A stretch of DNA of 64,000 bases from Halobellus captivus (GTDB lineage: Archaea; Halobacteriota; Halobacteria; Halobacteriales; Haloferacaceae), in contig NZ_VJXQ01000002.1 in the NCBI RefSeq assembly GCF_007655485.1, positions 431,183 through 495,182 of the forward strand. The letters are read 5' to 3'. This document shows positions 19,194-27,212 of this stretch, in pieces (the first letter of the stretch is position 1; each line of letters begins with the position of its first letter). Under the pieces are notes generated by a model that was not told the origin of the DNA, searched no databases, and was given only the letters and a program-made list of their open reading frames with translations. The translations under genes and the position numbers were made by a program.

Positions 19194-19972
19194 GCGCCGA
19201 CACCGAGCGCGACCCGCCGCCGTACGACGCCGCGGTGTCGCAGGAGTCCGTACTCGACCGTGAGGCGCAGTCGCTCCTCGAAGTTCGCGGTCTCGACGCG
19301 GGCTACGGCGACCTACAGATTCTGACCGACGTCGACCTCGACGTCGGCGACGGCGAGTACGTCACCATCGTCGGCCCGAACGGGGCCGGGAAGTCGACCG
19401 TGATGAAGTCCGTGTTCGGTCTCACCACCCATATGGGCGGGACGGTGACGTTCGAAGGCGAGGACATCACCGGGCTCCGACCAGAGGAGATTATCCACGA
19501 GGGCATCGGTTACGTGCCGCAGAACCAAAACGTGTTCGCCTCGTTGACGGTTCGGGAGAATCTGGAGATGGGGGCGTACATCCTCGATTCCGTCCCGCAG
19601 GACGCTCTTGAGGCGGTCTTCGAGCGGTTCCCGATCCTCGAAAAACGCCAGTCGCAGAAGGCCGGAACGATGTCCGGCGGCCAACAGCAGATGCTCGCGA
19701 TGGGCCGCGCGCTGATGCTCGAACCCTCGCTGCTCCTGCTTGACGAACCGTCCGCAGGGCTCGCTCCCGACCTCGTCGACGATATGTTCGATCGCATCGA
19801 CGCGATCAACGACGACGGCACGGCGGTCTTGATGGTCGAACAGAACGCCAAGGAGGCGCTCCGTCGCTGTGATCGGGGCTACGTCCTCGCGAACGGACGG
19901 AACCGCTATATGGACGACGGCGATGTACTGCTGAACGACGAGGAAGTCAGAAAGGACTTCCTCGGCGGATAG
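19190..19972 (+). CDS. livF: Branched-chain amino-acid ABC transporter ATPase LivF
   Basis: A 260-aa ATPase: Walker A GPNGAGKSTVMK, signature MSGGQQQMLAMGRALM, Walker B SLLLLDEPSAGLAP and the LivF-type end VRKDFLGG. The ATGA overlap with livG means coupled translation. Last gene of livHMGF; downstream are a TTTTT run and then the convergent binding-protein gene. Confidence 0.95.
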   Translation: MSADTERDPPPYDAAVSQESVLDREAQSLLEVRGLDAGYGDLQILTDVDLDVGDGEYVTIVGPNGAGKSTVMKSVFGLTTHMGGTVTFEGEDITGLRPEEIIHEGIGYVPQNQNVFASLTVRENLEMGAYILDSVPQDALEAVFERFPILEKRQSQKAGTMSGGQQQMLAMGRALMLEPSLLLLDEPSAGLAPDLVDDMFDRIDAINDDGTAVLMVEQNAKEALRRCDRGYVLANGRNRYMDDGDVLLNDEEVRKDFLGG

Positions 19973-20036
19973 GTGGCTTTCTGCGAAGGGGTCGCAGACT
20001 GTTGGATTCTGAGCGGTTTTGTGGCGTTGTTACGGA

Positions 20037-20074
20037 TTTTTCGCCGTCGCTCGTGGCGTGGTACGTCAAAAAAA
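20037..20074. terminator. Facing T-runs between livF and livK
   Basis: A T5 run at 20037-20041 follows livF on the plus strand. An A7 run at 20068-20074 reads as T7 on the minus strand, about 27 bp after the livK stop. Archaeal RNA polymerase stops at T-runs, so the pair probably ends the two convergent transcripts. Confidence 0.6.
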
Positions 20075-20100
20075 TTCTGCGAATCGAGCGTCGTCTTGGG

Positions 20101-21510
20101 TTAGTTCCCCGACAACGCCGAACTGATGACCGACGAGTACGAGGACTCGCCGATGTTGATGCCGAGTTGGTCGTAGACCTCGCCGCCGAACTCGTCGGCG
20201 AACACGTTACTGAAGCGCTCGGAGAGCTGTTGACCGTAGTCGTTGTTGATGTAGATTGTCGTAACCGTGCTCACGTCCAGCCGTTCGGACATCACTTGCG
20301 CCATCACGCGGCCCTGAAGGATGTCCGAGGGAGCCGTCCGGAAGATGTAGTCGTCGTCTTCGAGGTTCGTGACCGACAGCGCGGTGGAGGACGGGGACAT
20401 TCCAACCATCTGATTCGGAATGAAGACCTCCTGTGCGGCGGCGATGTTCACGCCCGAGGAGGCCGACCCGCAGACGCTGGGTACGCCCGCGCTGGCGAGC
20501 GATTCGGCGGCAGCCGTCCCGGCGCTCGGCGAGGTCTCGGAATCTTCGATCTGAGCGTTGACCGAGAGGCCAGCCGGGTTGGCGTCGTTGACCTGCGTTA
20601 CGGGCAGTTCGGCGGCTTGAATCATCGGGCCACCCACGGAGGCCAGATCGCCTGTCTCCGGGAGGAGGATTCCGACCGACATCTCTCGGTCAGTGCCACC
20701 GGGTGAACTATCGGCCGACGGACCGCTGCCGTCGGGGTTCTCTCCCTCGAAGTTCTGCACGTCGATGGTCTCGTCGGTATTGTCGTTGAACTCCCAGACG
20801 GCGTAGGCCGCGGACGCCGGGTCGCCGTTTTGATCGAAGTTCGTCGCTGAGGACGCCCCTTGGTAGTTCACGTCCTCGCCGTTCGCCGCCGCTTCGATTC
20901 CTTCGGTGAGGTTTTCGGGAGTGACCTCCATCCCACCGGGGTTGGCGATCCGACGCATCTGATCGCGGACCGCGGTTCCGTTGTTCTCCCCCGCTGCGGC
21001 GTTCGCGAGCAACTGGAGGGCGACGGAGTCGTACGATTGTGAGGTGAACACGCCAGGTGAGGCGTCGTATTCCTCTTCGAACAGGGAGTTGAACGCCTCC
21101 TGACTCGGGCCGCCCGCAGCGGGTGCGGTCCCCGTGACGTTCGCCATCTCGTTACCAACCTGCCCCGGAAGGTCCCCGTCGCGGAGGCCGTCAGGGACGA
21201 GGATCGTCTCGCTCCCGTCCGACTGGCTGTAGTAGTCGCGGAACAGCTGGATCCCGCTTTCGGGGTAACAAATGAAGACGAGCCCTTCGGGTCCGTCTCC
21301 AGAGCCGCCGCCGCTATCGCCGCTACTGTCGCCGCCACTATCCCCACCGCTGTCTCCGCCACTATCTCCACCACTGTCGCCGCCACTATCCCCACCACTG
21401 TCGCCGCCGTCGTCCGGGCTTCCGATACACCCGGCGATGCCGGTCGCTCCGATCGTTCCCGCCGCACCGACCTGTTTCAGGAATCTGCGCCGTACGATAT
21501 CACGTGCCAT
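20101..21510 (-). CDS. livK: ABC transporter substrate-binding lipoprotein LivK, apparently circularly permuted
   Basis: A 469-aa Tat lipoprotein with signal RRRFLKQVGAAG, lipobox Cys28 and then a Gly-Gly-Asp-Ser linker to about residue 72. In ordinary type I binding proteins the mature chain starts with the lobe-1 strand MSVGILLPETGDL and later reaches GPEGLVFICYPESG. Here the order is reversed. GPEGLVF through the usual C-terminal region (VNYQGASSATNFDQNGD) comes first (about residues 73-257, DNA 21294-20740), then a short linker GSGPSADSSPGG, then the canonical N-terminal half, ending at SALSGN-stop (20697-20104). Joining the end to the start restores a normal LivK sequence. The cut falls in a predicted surface loop between a helix and a strand. 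It is convergent with livHMGF rather than part of that operon. ATG at 21510 fits the TATA box at 21531-21540. Confidence 0.9.
   Translation of the reverse strand: MARDIVRRRFLKQVGAAGTIGATGIAGCIGSPDDGGDSGGDSGGDSGGDSGGDSGGDSGGDSSGDSGGGSGDGPEGLVFICYPESGIQLFRDYYSQSDGSETILVPDGLRDGDLPGQVGNEMANVTGTAPAAGGPSQEAFNSLFEEEYDASPGVFTSQSYDSVALQLLANAAAGENNGTAVRDQMRRIANPGGMEVTPENLTEGIEAAANGEDVNYQGASSATNFDQNGDPASAAYAVWEFNDNTDETIDVQNFEGENPDGSGPSADSSPGGTDREMSVGILLPETGDLASVGGPMIQAAELPVTQVNDANPAGLSVNAQIEDSETSPSAGTAAAESLASAGVPSVCGSASSGVNIAAAQEVFIPNQMVGMSPSSTALSVTNLEDDDYIFRTAPSDILQGRVMAQVMSERLDVSTVTTIYINNDYGQQLSERFSNVFADEFGGEVYDQLGINIGESSYSSVISSALSGN
21310..21405. repeat. 12-bp coding minisatellite (Gly-Gly-Asp-Ser linker)
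   Basis: On the minus strand the livK linker is built of about eight Gly-Gly-Asp-Ser (12-nt) units with synonymous drift, such as GGC/GGA/GGG. Such flexible acidic linkers hold haloarchaeal binding lipoproteins off the membrane. The TctC-like protein at 62385 has a similar but less regular linker. It is a likely site of length variation. Confidence 0.85.
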
Positions 21511-21530
21511 AAACACGGGAATGGGGCACC

Positions 21531-21540
21531 ATTATATAAA
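21531..21540 (-). promoter_or_regulatory. livK promoter TATA box
   Basis: TTTATATAAT on the minus strand, centred about 25 bp before the ATG at 21510. The transcript would therefore start at or next to the start codon (leaderless), which argues against the in-frame GTG at 21516. Confidence 0.75.
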
Positions 21541-21871
21541 TGTACCCGTTACGACACTGGTCAGACGTGTATTCGAGACGAACGATGATAGACGTTCCAC
21601 GACGGTTCAACCGCATTGGGAGCCGGGAAATCGATTTCGGTGAGACCACCGCTGAGTCTCATCCTATCTGACTTCTGTAACGATGTGCGGACACAGTCTG
21701 CCGCTGCATTCTCACACTCACTCCGAACACGTTGTCCGATATCGGATCGGGGCGTTCGTTCGAAGACGGTGGCCTCGAAGAACCGTTCGCCACCGGTCGG
21801 TTCGACGAATCGCCACCGGTCAGTTCGACGAATCGCCACGCTCAAGCGTTCGGGGCGTCCTCTGTCAGAAC
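21541..21871. other. Divergent spacer livK/udk with a 23-bp tandem repeat
   Basis: No gene is seen. At 21787-21809 and 21810-21832 two 23-bp units beginning TCGCCACCGGTC match at 22 positions, with a third partial copy from 21833. Nothing else stands out apart from moderately A+T-rich sequence near 21590-21720. Confidence 0.6.
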
Positions 21872-22561
21872 ATGACTATCCCCTCGTTCGTCATCGGGAT
21901 CGCGGGCGGGACCGGTGCGGGGAAGACGACGGTCGCGCGACTCATCACCCGCAACGTCGGCGATGCGGTCACCCGGATACCGATGGACAACTACTACGAG
22001 GACCTGAGCCACCTCGCGCTCGAAGAGCGCGAAAGCGTGAACTACGATCACCCCTCTGCGTTCGAGTGGGAACTCCTCCGAGAGCAGCTTTCGACGCTTC
22101 TGGAGGGCCAGCCGATCGAGATGCCGACGTACGACTTCGAGGTGCACAACCGGACGGACGAACCCACTCGCGTCGAACCCACCGACGTCATCATTCTGGA
22201 GGGGATTCTCACGCTGTACGACGAGGCGGTCAACGAGATGCTCGACCTCCGGCTCTACGTCGAGACCGACGCCGACGTCCGGATTCTCCGTCGCATCCAA
22301 CGCGACGTCATCGAGCGCGGTCGCGACCTCGAAGGCGTCATCGACCAGTATCTCTCGACGGTCAAGCCGATGCACGAACAGTTCGTCGAGCCCACGAAGA
22401 AGCACGCGGACCTCATCGTTCCCGAGGGGGCAAACAGCGTCGCGGTCGACCTGCTCAAAGAGAAGATCCACGCTGAAGTCGGGGGGACCGCAGGGCGCGA
22501 CTGGGAGCGCGAGCCGACGCCGGAGTTCGCGGACCAACTCGTCGTCGATCCCGACGAGTGA
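21872..22561 (+). CDS. udk: Uridine kinase
   Basis: A 229-aa P-loop kinase that phosphorylates uridine/cytidine for pyrimidine salvage. It has Walker A GIAGGTGAGKTTVA, the substrate motif IPMDNYYEDLSHL, the acceptor-binding DHPSAFEWELL and the lid region RIQRDVIERGRDLEGVI. Length is normal for Udk. ATG at 21872 starts MTIPSFVIGIAGG; the longer frame upstream is not conserved. It overlaps or abuts the next hydrolase gene, so the two may share a transcript. Confidence 0.96.
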   Translation: MTIPSFVIGIAGGTGAGKTTVARLITRNVGDAVTRIPMDNYYEDLSHLALEERESVNYDHPSAFEWELLREQLSTLLEGQPIEMPTYDFEVHNRTDEPTRVEPTDVIILEGILTLYDEAVNEMLDLRLYVETDADVRILRRIQRDVIERGRDLEGVIDQYLSTVKPMHEQFVEPTKKHADLIVPEGANSVAVDLLKEKIHAEVGGTAGRDWEREPTPEFADQLVVDPDE

Positions 22562-22593
22562 GCGGCACCGATCGCACACAGCCGATTCGACCT

Positions 22594-23535
22594 ATGAATC
22601 ACGGCCTGTTCCCCGAGACCGTCGGAATCGACGCCGATTCCCGGTTCGTCGACATCGACGTCGAATCCCGGTTCGACGACGCCGACACCGACTCCCGCCG
22701 TGGACGAGTCGACGGGGTCACCCTCCACGTCGTCGTCGCGGGACCGGAGGACGGCGAACCGGTGGTCCTCCTCCACGGCTTCCCGGAGTGTTGGTACGGG
22801 TGGCACGAGTACGTCGAACCGCTGACGGCGGCGGGCTACCGAGTGATCGTTCCCGACCAGCGCGGCTACAACGCGAGCGACAAGCCCTCGGCCGTCGGGG
22901 CGTATCACCTCGATTCGCTCGCGGGCGACGTGTCGGGGCTGCTCGACGCCTTCGATATCGGCACCGCGCACCTGGTCGGGCACGACTGGGGCGCGTACGT
23001 GGCGTGGTGGGTCGGCCTCCACGCGCCGGAGCGAGTCCGTACGCTGTCGGTGCTCAACGTGCCGCACCCCACCGTGTTTCGGCGGGCGCTCACGCGCAAT
23101 CCCCGACAGATGCTTCGCAGCTGGTACGTGCTGTTTTTCCAACTGCCTCGACTCCCGGAGACGCTCGCCCGAGCGGGAGACTGGCGAACGCTCACGACCC
23201 TGTTCGAGCGAAGCAGCCGCCCGGGGACGTTCGATGAAACCGATTTCGAGCGATACCGGACGGCGTGGGAGGTCGAGGGCGCGTACCGCTCGATGCTGAA
23301 CTGGTACCGCGCCATCGTCCGCGCCGATCCGCGTCCGGCGACCACCCGCGTGAGGCCGCCGACGCTCGTTCTCTGGGGAGCGAACGACGACTTCCTGCTG
23401 GAATCGCTGGCGACCGAGAGTTCGGGGTACTGCGAGTCGGGTCGGCTGGTCGTCCTCGACGACGCCACGCACTGGCTCCACCACGAGTTCCCCGATCGGG
23501 TTCTCGACGAACTCACGACACACTTCGAGCGCTGA
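22594..23535 (+). CDS. Alpha/beta hydrolase, epoxide-hydrolase type
   Basis: A 313-aa alpha/beta-hydrolase. It has the oxyanion motif LLHGFPECWYGW, nucleophile elbow GHDWGAYVAWW with Asp as nucleophile, a cap domain, and the late catalytic His in DDATHWLHHEFPD. The Asp nucleophile and the HGFPE motif are those of soluble epoxide hydrolases, so ring opening of an epoxide is the best guess; haloalkane dehalogenases are a second option. ATG at 22594 is chosen. A GTG at 22558 overlapping the udk stop would add 12 residues. Probably co-transcribed with udk. Confidence 0.87.
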   Translation: MNHGLFPETVGIDADSRFVDIDVESRFDDADTDSRRGRVDGVTLHVVVAGPEDGEPVVLLHGFPECWYGWHEYVEPLTAAGYRVIVPDQRGYNASDKPSAVGAYHLDSLAGDVSGLLDAFDIGTAHLVGHDWGAYVAWWVGLHAPERVRTLSVLNVPHPTVFRRALTRNPRQMLRSWYVLFFQLPRLPETLARAGDWRTLTTLFERSSRPGTFDETDFERYRTAWEVEGAYRSMLNWYRAIVRADPRPATTRVRPPTLVLWGANDDFLLESLATESSGYCESGRLVVLDDATHWLHHEFPDRVLDELTTHFER

Positions 23536-23939
23536 GCGGCTCCGATATGAAACAGGGCGGTCCGACGGTCGAGTCGGAGTCGTCTCACCGGCCCGCTGGG
23601 CTACTGCCAAGCCGTGCCGACGCTTCGTGGGGGTGATGTTCAGTCGGGCTGACGCTCGGTCCCGCTGTCACTCTGTCCTGCTATATATCAATCGGGAGGC
23701 AACTTAGCGAGGTTCTTGTAACAAGCGGCCCGACTATCGCTCGACGCGAGAACACGACACCATCACGTGCTATGTGACACCGAATCCGACGGGATGAGCT
23801 CCGTGGGAGCCGCGCTCGCGTCACTTCATGAGGCGGTGACCGGGACCCCCACTCGGTCACCTGTGCTTCCGACGGTCGCCACGGCCGCGGCGATGGCCCA
23901 CAGCGCTACGTTAAAACCGACCCGCCGAGACGGACGCGT
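23536..23939. other. Gene-free spacer with its own TATA box and a strong hairpin
   Basis: No convincing ORF. TATATATC at 23682-23689 is a good TATA box, but it lies 250 bp before the next gene, which has its own TTAAAA-type box near 23911. Downstream are the palindrome CTTGTAACAAG and an 8-bp inverted repeat GGTGACCG...CGGTCACC at 23835-23861. A short non-coding transcript is possible. A 48-codon plus-strand frame beginning at 23794 (MSSVGAALASLHEAV) ahead of the next start is unsupported. Confidence 0.4.
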
Positions 23940-24965
23940 ATGGCGGATCTCGGAAAGGTCGACCGCGAGTTCTTCGACGAGTACGTCTTCCCGCGGCTCG
24001 GTGCCGACCGCGCCGACGTGGCGTTGGGACCGACACACGGCGTCGACTTCGGGCTTCTCGATCTTGACGGCACGGCTGTCGCCATTGCGACCGATCCCAT
24101 CTCCGTACTCCCGGGCCTGGGCTTCGAGCGCGCCGGGCGGTTCGCGCTGGATTTCGTCCTCGCCGACGTCGCCGTCTCGGGTCTCGAACCCTCCCATCTG
24201 GCGGTTTCGTTCACGCTTCCGCCCTCGATGAACGACGAGTCGTTCGCGACGCTCTGGGAATCGATGCACGCGGAGGCGGCCGATCTGGGCGTCTCGATCG
24301 TCACCGGTCACACCGCCCGGTACACGGGCTGTTCGTTCCCGTGGGTCGGCGGCGCGACCGCGCTCGCCGTCGGAGAGTTCGACGCGCTCATCCGCCCGGA
24401 CGGCGCGCGGGTCGGCGACGACGTCCTCGTGACGAAGGGGCCCGCCGTCGAGGCGACGGGACTCCTCACGACGCTGTTTCCAGAACAGTTCGATCTCGAA
24501 GCGGAGACGCTCAGCGCCGCACAGGCCCGGCTTGAGGAGGCGTCGTGCGTGCGTGACGCGATGACCGCCACGGCGGCGGGCGGCGTCCACGCGATGCACG
24601 ACGCGACCGAGTGCGGGCTGTTCGGCGCGTTCGTCGAGATGGCCGCGGGTGCGGAGGTCCGACTGGATCTTTCGACAGGAGAGATTCCGATTCGACCCGG
24701 TGTCCGCGAGACTTGCGACGCGCTCGACATCGACCCGTGGAGCGCGACGACCGGCGGGACGCTCGTTCTCTCTGTCGATCCCGAACGAACGAGCGACGTC
24801 GTTTCCGCGCTCGAAGCCGAAGGAACGCCCGTCGGCGTCGCCGGGACGGTCCGAGCGGGTGCGGGCGTCGCCGTCGACGGCGGGGAGATTTCGCACCCCG
24901 AGGTCGATCCCTCCTGGGCGGCCTACGAGGAACTCGCGGCGGCCGATGCGGAGACAGAGCGCTAG
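23940..24965 (+). CDS. AIR synthase-related (HypE/ThiL-fold) protein
   Basis: A 341-aa two-domain PurM-like protein. The N-terminal domain has HGVDFGLLDLDGTAVAIATD, an Asp-rich nucleotide site like the DPI motif of this superfamily. The C-terminal domain has MHDATECGLFGAFVEMA and the end VAVDGGEISHPEVDPSW. Members include PurM, ThiL, SelD and HypE. Archaeal proteins of this HypE-like branch have no settled reaction, and no hydrogenase maturation genes are near, so HypE function is unlikely. Leaderless start with a TTAAAAC box at about 23910-23916. Confidence 0.83.
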   Translation: MADLGKVDREFFDEYVFPRLGADRADVALGPTHGVDFGLLDLDGTAVAIATDPISVLPGLGFERAGRFALDFVLADVAVSGLEPSHLAVSFTLPPSMNDESFATLWESMHAEAADLGVSIVTGHTARYTGCSFPWVGGATALAVGEFDALIRPDGARVGDDVLVTKGPAVEATGLLTTLFPEQFDLEAETLSAAQARLEEASCVRDAMTATAAGGVHAMHDATECGLFGAFVEMAAGAEVRLDLSTGEIPIRPGVRETCDALDIDPWSATTGGTLVLSVDPERTSDVVSALEAEGTPVGVAGTVRAGAGVAVDGGEISHPEVDPSWAAYEELAAADAETER

Positions 24966-24983
24966 GGAGCGCGAAGGAGCGTC

Positions 24984-25478
24984 TCAGTCCAACCCCTCGG
25001 CGTATTCGCGGTCCCGTCGGTCGGCCTCCGGACGTGCTCCGTCGAGTTCGATTCGCCACTCCTCCAGCACGGACGGCTCGTCGCACGCCGCACCGATCGC
25101 CCGTCGAACGTCGGCGACGTCGACGCCGTAGTAGTCGTCCGGGACGCTATCGAGGTACTGCAACGCCGTGCGAAACAGCGATCGCATCCCTCCGTCGTCG
25201 TCGAAATCGAAGTGCTTGTACGCGCCAGCGGCGACCTGGACCATCCCGTGGAGAAAGGCGCTCTCGGTCGTCCCGGAGCCGTAGTTGTACCACTCGTCCT
25301 CGAAGCAGTCGTGGGAGGCGTGAAAGTCCCGAGCGTTGTAGAGCCGAACGCCGTGAATCGTCGCGCGGCGGAGCGTCCCGTGCTCCCATCCGTTCGACAC
25401 CGTCCGCTCGCGGTTCCAGCCGGTCGGCGTGCCGGTGGTCGGCGGCGCGACGGTGTCGTCGCGCGTGTGGTCGTTCAC
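24984..25478 (-). CDS. DUF309 family protein
   Basis: A 164-aa protein. The DUF309 core is clear: [21 protein letters not shown], then [16 protein letters not shown], a helical fold rich in conserved His, Glu and aromatic residues. The usual bacterial motif is FNxGxFFExHExLE; here the His-Asp-Cys-Phe-Glu-Asp variant appears. Function is not known. It is convergent with the AIR-synthase-like gene (18 bp between stops). Confidence 0.88.
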   Translation of the reverse strand: MNDHTRDDTVAPPTTGTPTGWNRERTVSNGWEHGTLRRATIHGVRLYNARDFHASHDCFEDEWYNYGSGTTESAFLHGMVQVAAGAYKHFDFDDDGGMRSLFRTALQYLDSVPDDYYGVDVADVRRAIGAACDEPSVLEEWRIELDGARPEADRRDREYAEGLD

Positions 25479-25538
25479 GACTCAACGTTCGCGCCGACAA
25501 ATAAAGAGATTTGACCCTCCGATACTTGCCAGATACTG

Positions 25539-26357
25539 ATGCGAATCTACGAACTCGGGGAGGGGACCCCCGAGGTCGCCGTCGTCGGATCAATCCACGG
25601 GGACGAACCCTGCGGGGAACGGGCGATCGAACGCTTCATCGCCGAAGACCCGGTCGTCGAGCGGCCGGTCAAACTCATCGTCGCGAACGAGGAGGCGCGC
25701 GAGGCCGACGTCCGCTACCTCGACGAGGATCTGAACCGCGCGTTCCCGGGCGATGCGAACGCTGAATCCCACGAGGGACGGCTCGCGCACGACCTCGTCC
25801 GCGAACTCCGCGGAAAGACGGTGCTGTCGCTGCACTCGACGCAGTCGTACGCCGAACCGTTCGCGCTCGTCGACGAGGTGGGCGCGGTCACGCGGGCGAT
25901 CTGTCCACACCTCCCGATGGAGTATCTCGTCGAGACCGGATCGTTCGCCGCGGGTCGGCTGATCGACCACGCCCACACGATCGAAGTCGAGTGCGGGCTC
26001 CAGGGGAGCGAGAGCGCCGCCGCGAACGCCTACTGGATCCTTCGCGCGTTCCTCTCTGCGACGGGCGTCCTCCCCGCGCCGATCGAGGGCGAATCGGAGC
26101 CGCCGCTGTCGCTGCATCGCCGCGACGAGGGCGACGTGACGGTCTTCCGACTCCTCGATCGAATTCCGAAGAATCCCGCGGAGGAGTACCGCGTCTTCGT
26201 CGACAACTTCCAGCGGGTCGCGCCGGGCGACCTCGTCGCCGCGGCAGATGGCGACGAATTCAGCGCCGACAGCGAGTTTTATCCCGTGTTGCTCTCCGCC
26301 AACGGCTACGAGGACGTGTTCGGCTACGCGGCCGATCGGCTCGGGACGCTGGCGTAG
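25539..26357 (+). CDS. Succinylglutamate desuccinylase/aspartoacylase family enzyme
   Basis: A 272-aa zinc carboxypeptidase-fold enzyme. The HxxE zinc pair is in VVGSIHGDEPCGERAIE, followed by YLDEDLNRAFPGD, the third zinc His in VLSLHSTQSYAEPF, and an acidic strand TIEVECGLQGSE that may carry the catalytic Glu. The family removes acyl groups from amino acids or cleaves related amides; the substrate here is unknown. The C-terminal 80 residues form a beta domain as in AspA/AstE proteins. Divergent from DUF309. Confidence 0.87.
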   Translation: MRIYELGEGTPEVAVVGSIHGDEPCGERAIERFIAEDPVVERPVKLIVANEEAREADVRYLDEDLNRAFPGDANAESHEGRLAHDLVRELRGKTVLSLHSTQSYAEPFALVDEVGAVTRAICPHLPMEYLVETGSFAAGRLIDHAHTIEVECGLQGSESAAANAYWILRAFLSATGVLPAPIEGESEPPLSLHRRDEGDVTVFRLLDRIPKNPAEEYRVFVDNFQRVAPGDLVAAADGDEFSADSEFYPVLLSANGYEDVFGYAADRLGTLA

Positions 26358-26386
26358 GACGGTCGTGGAGGAAGGAGACGCCTCGT

Positions 26387-26833
26387 TTACTCCGGCGGCG
26401 CGAGTTCGACGAGCGTCAGGTCCCTGTCCAGATAGCAGAACTCGTGCGGCGGGTCGCCGCCGACGTCGTCGATGCGGTACTCGGTCTCGAAGTCCGCGCC
26501 CTCCGGGACGCAGTACTCGTGGCTCGGACACTCCGTGTGCGGGCACGGACCCGGGAGGCTCACTTTGCTCCCGGCGTACGCGCCCTTCGAGGCGACGTTG
26601 GCGGTGATCGACGCGGGCTCGACCTCGACCGCGCGAACCCCGGTGTCGTGGACGGCGCAGTCGAGTAGCTGACCGTTTTCGCGGACGTCCGTCACCTCGT
26701 AGCGGACGCCCTCCGAGAGGTTCAGACACTGCTGTCGGTACGGGCAGCCCTCGCACGCCGTCGACGCCCCCTCGTAGACGAACTCCGTCCCCGAGGACGC
26801 GAGCCGGTCGCCGATGAGCGTGACTTGGGTCAT
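26387..26833 (-). CDS. UPF0179 family protein
   Basis: A 148-aa archaeal family of unknown function. It has many paired cysteines: ACEGCPYRQQCLNL near residues 27-39, DCAVHDTGV, and PCPHTECPSHEYC near residues 96-108. The pattern suggests metal or Fe-S binding (inference). Length and the start MTQVTLIGDRLA agree with the family. Convergent with the desuccinylase-like gene. Confidence 0.93.
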   Translation of the reverse strand: MTQVTLIGDRLASSGTEFVYEGASTACEGCPYRQQCLNLSEGVRYEVTDVRENGQLLDCAVHDTGVRAVEVEPASITANVASKGAYAGSKVSLPGPCPHTECPSHEYCVPEGADFETEYRIDDVGGDPPHEFCYLDRDLTLVELAPPE

Positions 26834-27212
26834 CTACGCGTGGCTACTCGTCGCTCGCTGTTAAGCCTGTGCGTCTATGCGCAGTAGAGCGGACAGGTTC
26901 GTCCACGGGCGGTACCGGCCCGGTAGACACCCCGGAAGAGGCGCGGTAGCAATCGCTCGCCGACGGGCGGTTCGGTCGTCGCACTGTGGCTGCGTGGTGC
27001 GTCGTGGACGCGTCGCTACTCGGTTTTGGGCGAACAGTCGGCACCCGCTGACGGCCCACGACGACGCCCTCGCCAACGCCGTCGTCGCCGTCTCCCGCGT
27101 CGACGTGCCGAGCAACCGCGACCCGACGCGGGGTGAGTTCTACGTCACGGGGACGCTGGCCGCTCCTTGGTACATAAGCACTCGCCGCGAAATCGACCTG
27201 TTCGGGTAGGTT
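26834..27212. other. Spacer with a doubtful 110-codon frame (26877-27209, +)
   Basis: The plus frame 26877-27209 ends in VDVPSNRDPTRGEFYVTGTL and has G/C-ending codons in its second half, but its first half is Arg-rich and unlike haloarchaeal proteins. It may be the remnant of a larger gene or chance. No TATA box or tRNA/SRP/RNase P signature was recognised on either strand. Confidence 0.3.

Noticed and set aside
20002-20706. Plus-strand ORF of 234 codons opposite livK
   Set aside because: It is antisense to a clearly recognisable binding-protein gene and has shadow-frame composition.
20101-21510. Swapped halves of LivK as two genes or a frameshifted pseudogene
   Set aside because: Both halves lie in one uninterrupted frame with linkers, a good Tat lipoprotein signal and promoter, and conserved sequence in each half. 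Misassembly cannot be excluded without reads, so it is kept as a check.
26877-27209. A real 110-aa protein gene on the plus strand
   Set aside because: Only the second half has coding-like codon use; the first half is Arg-rich and no promoter or family was recognised. It is noted as doubtful only.
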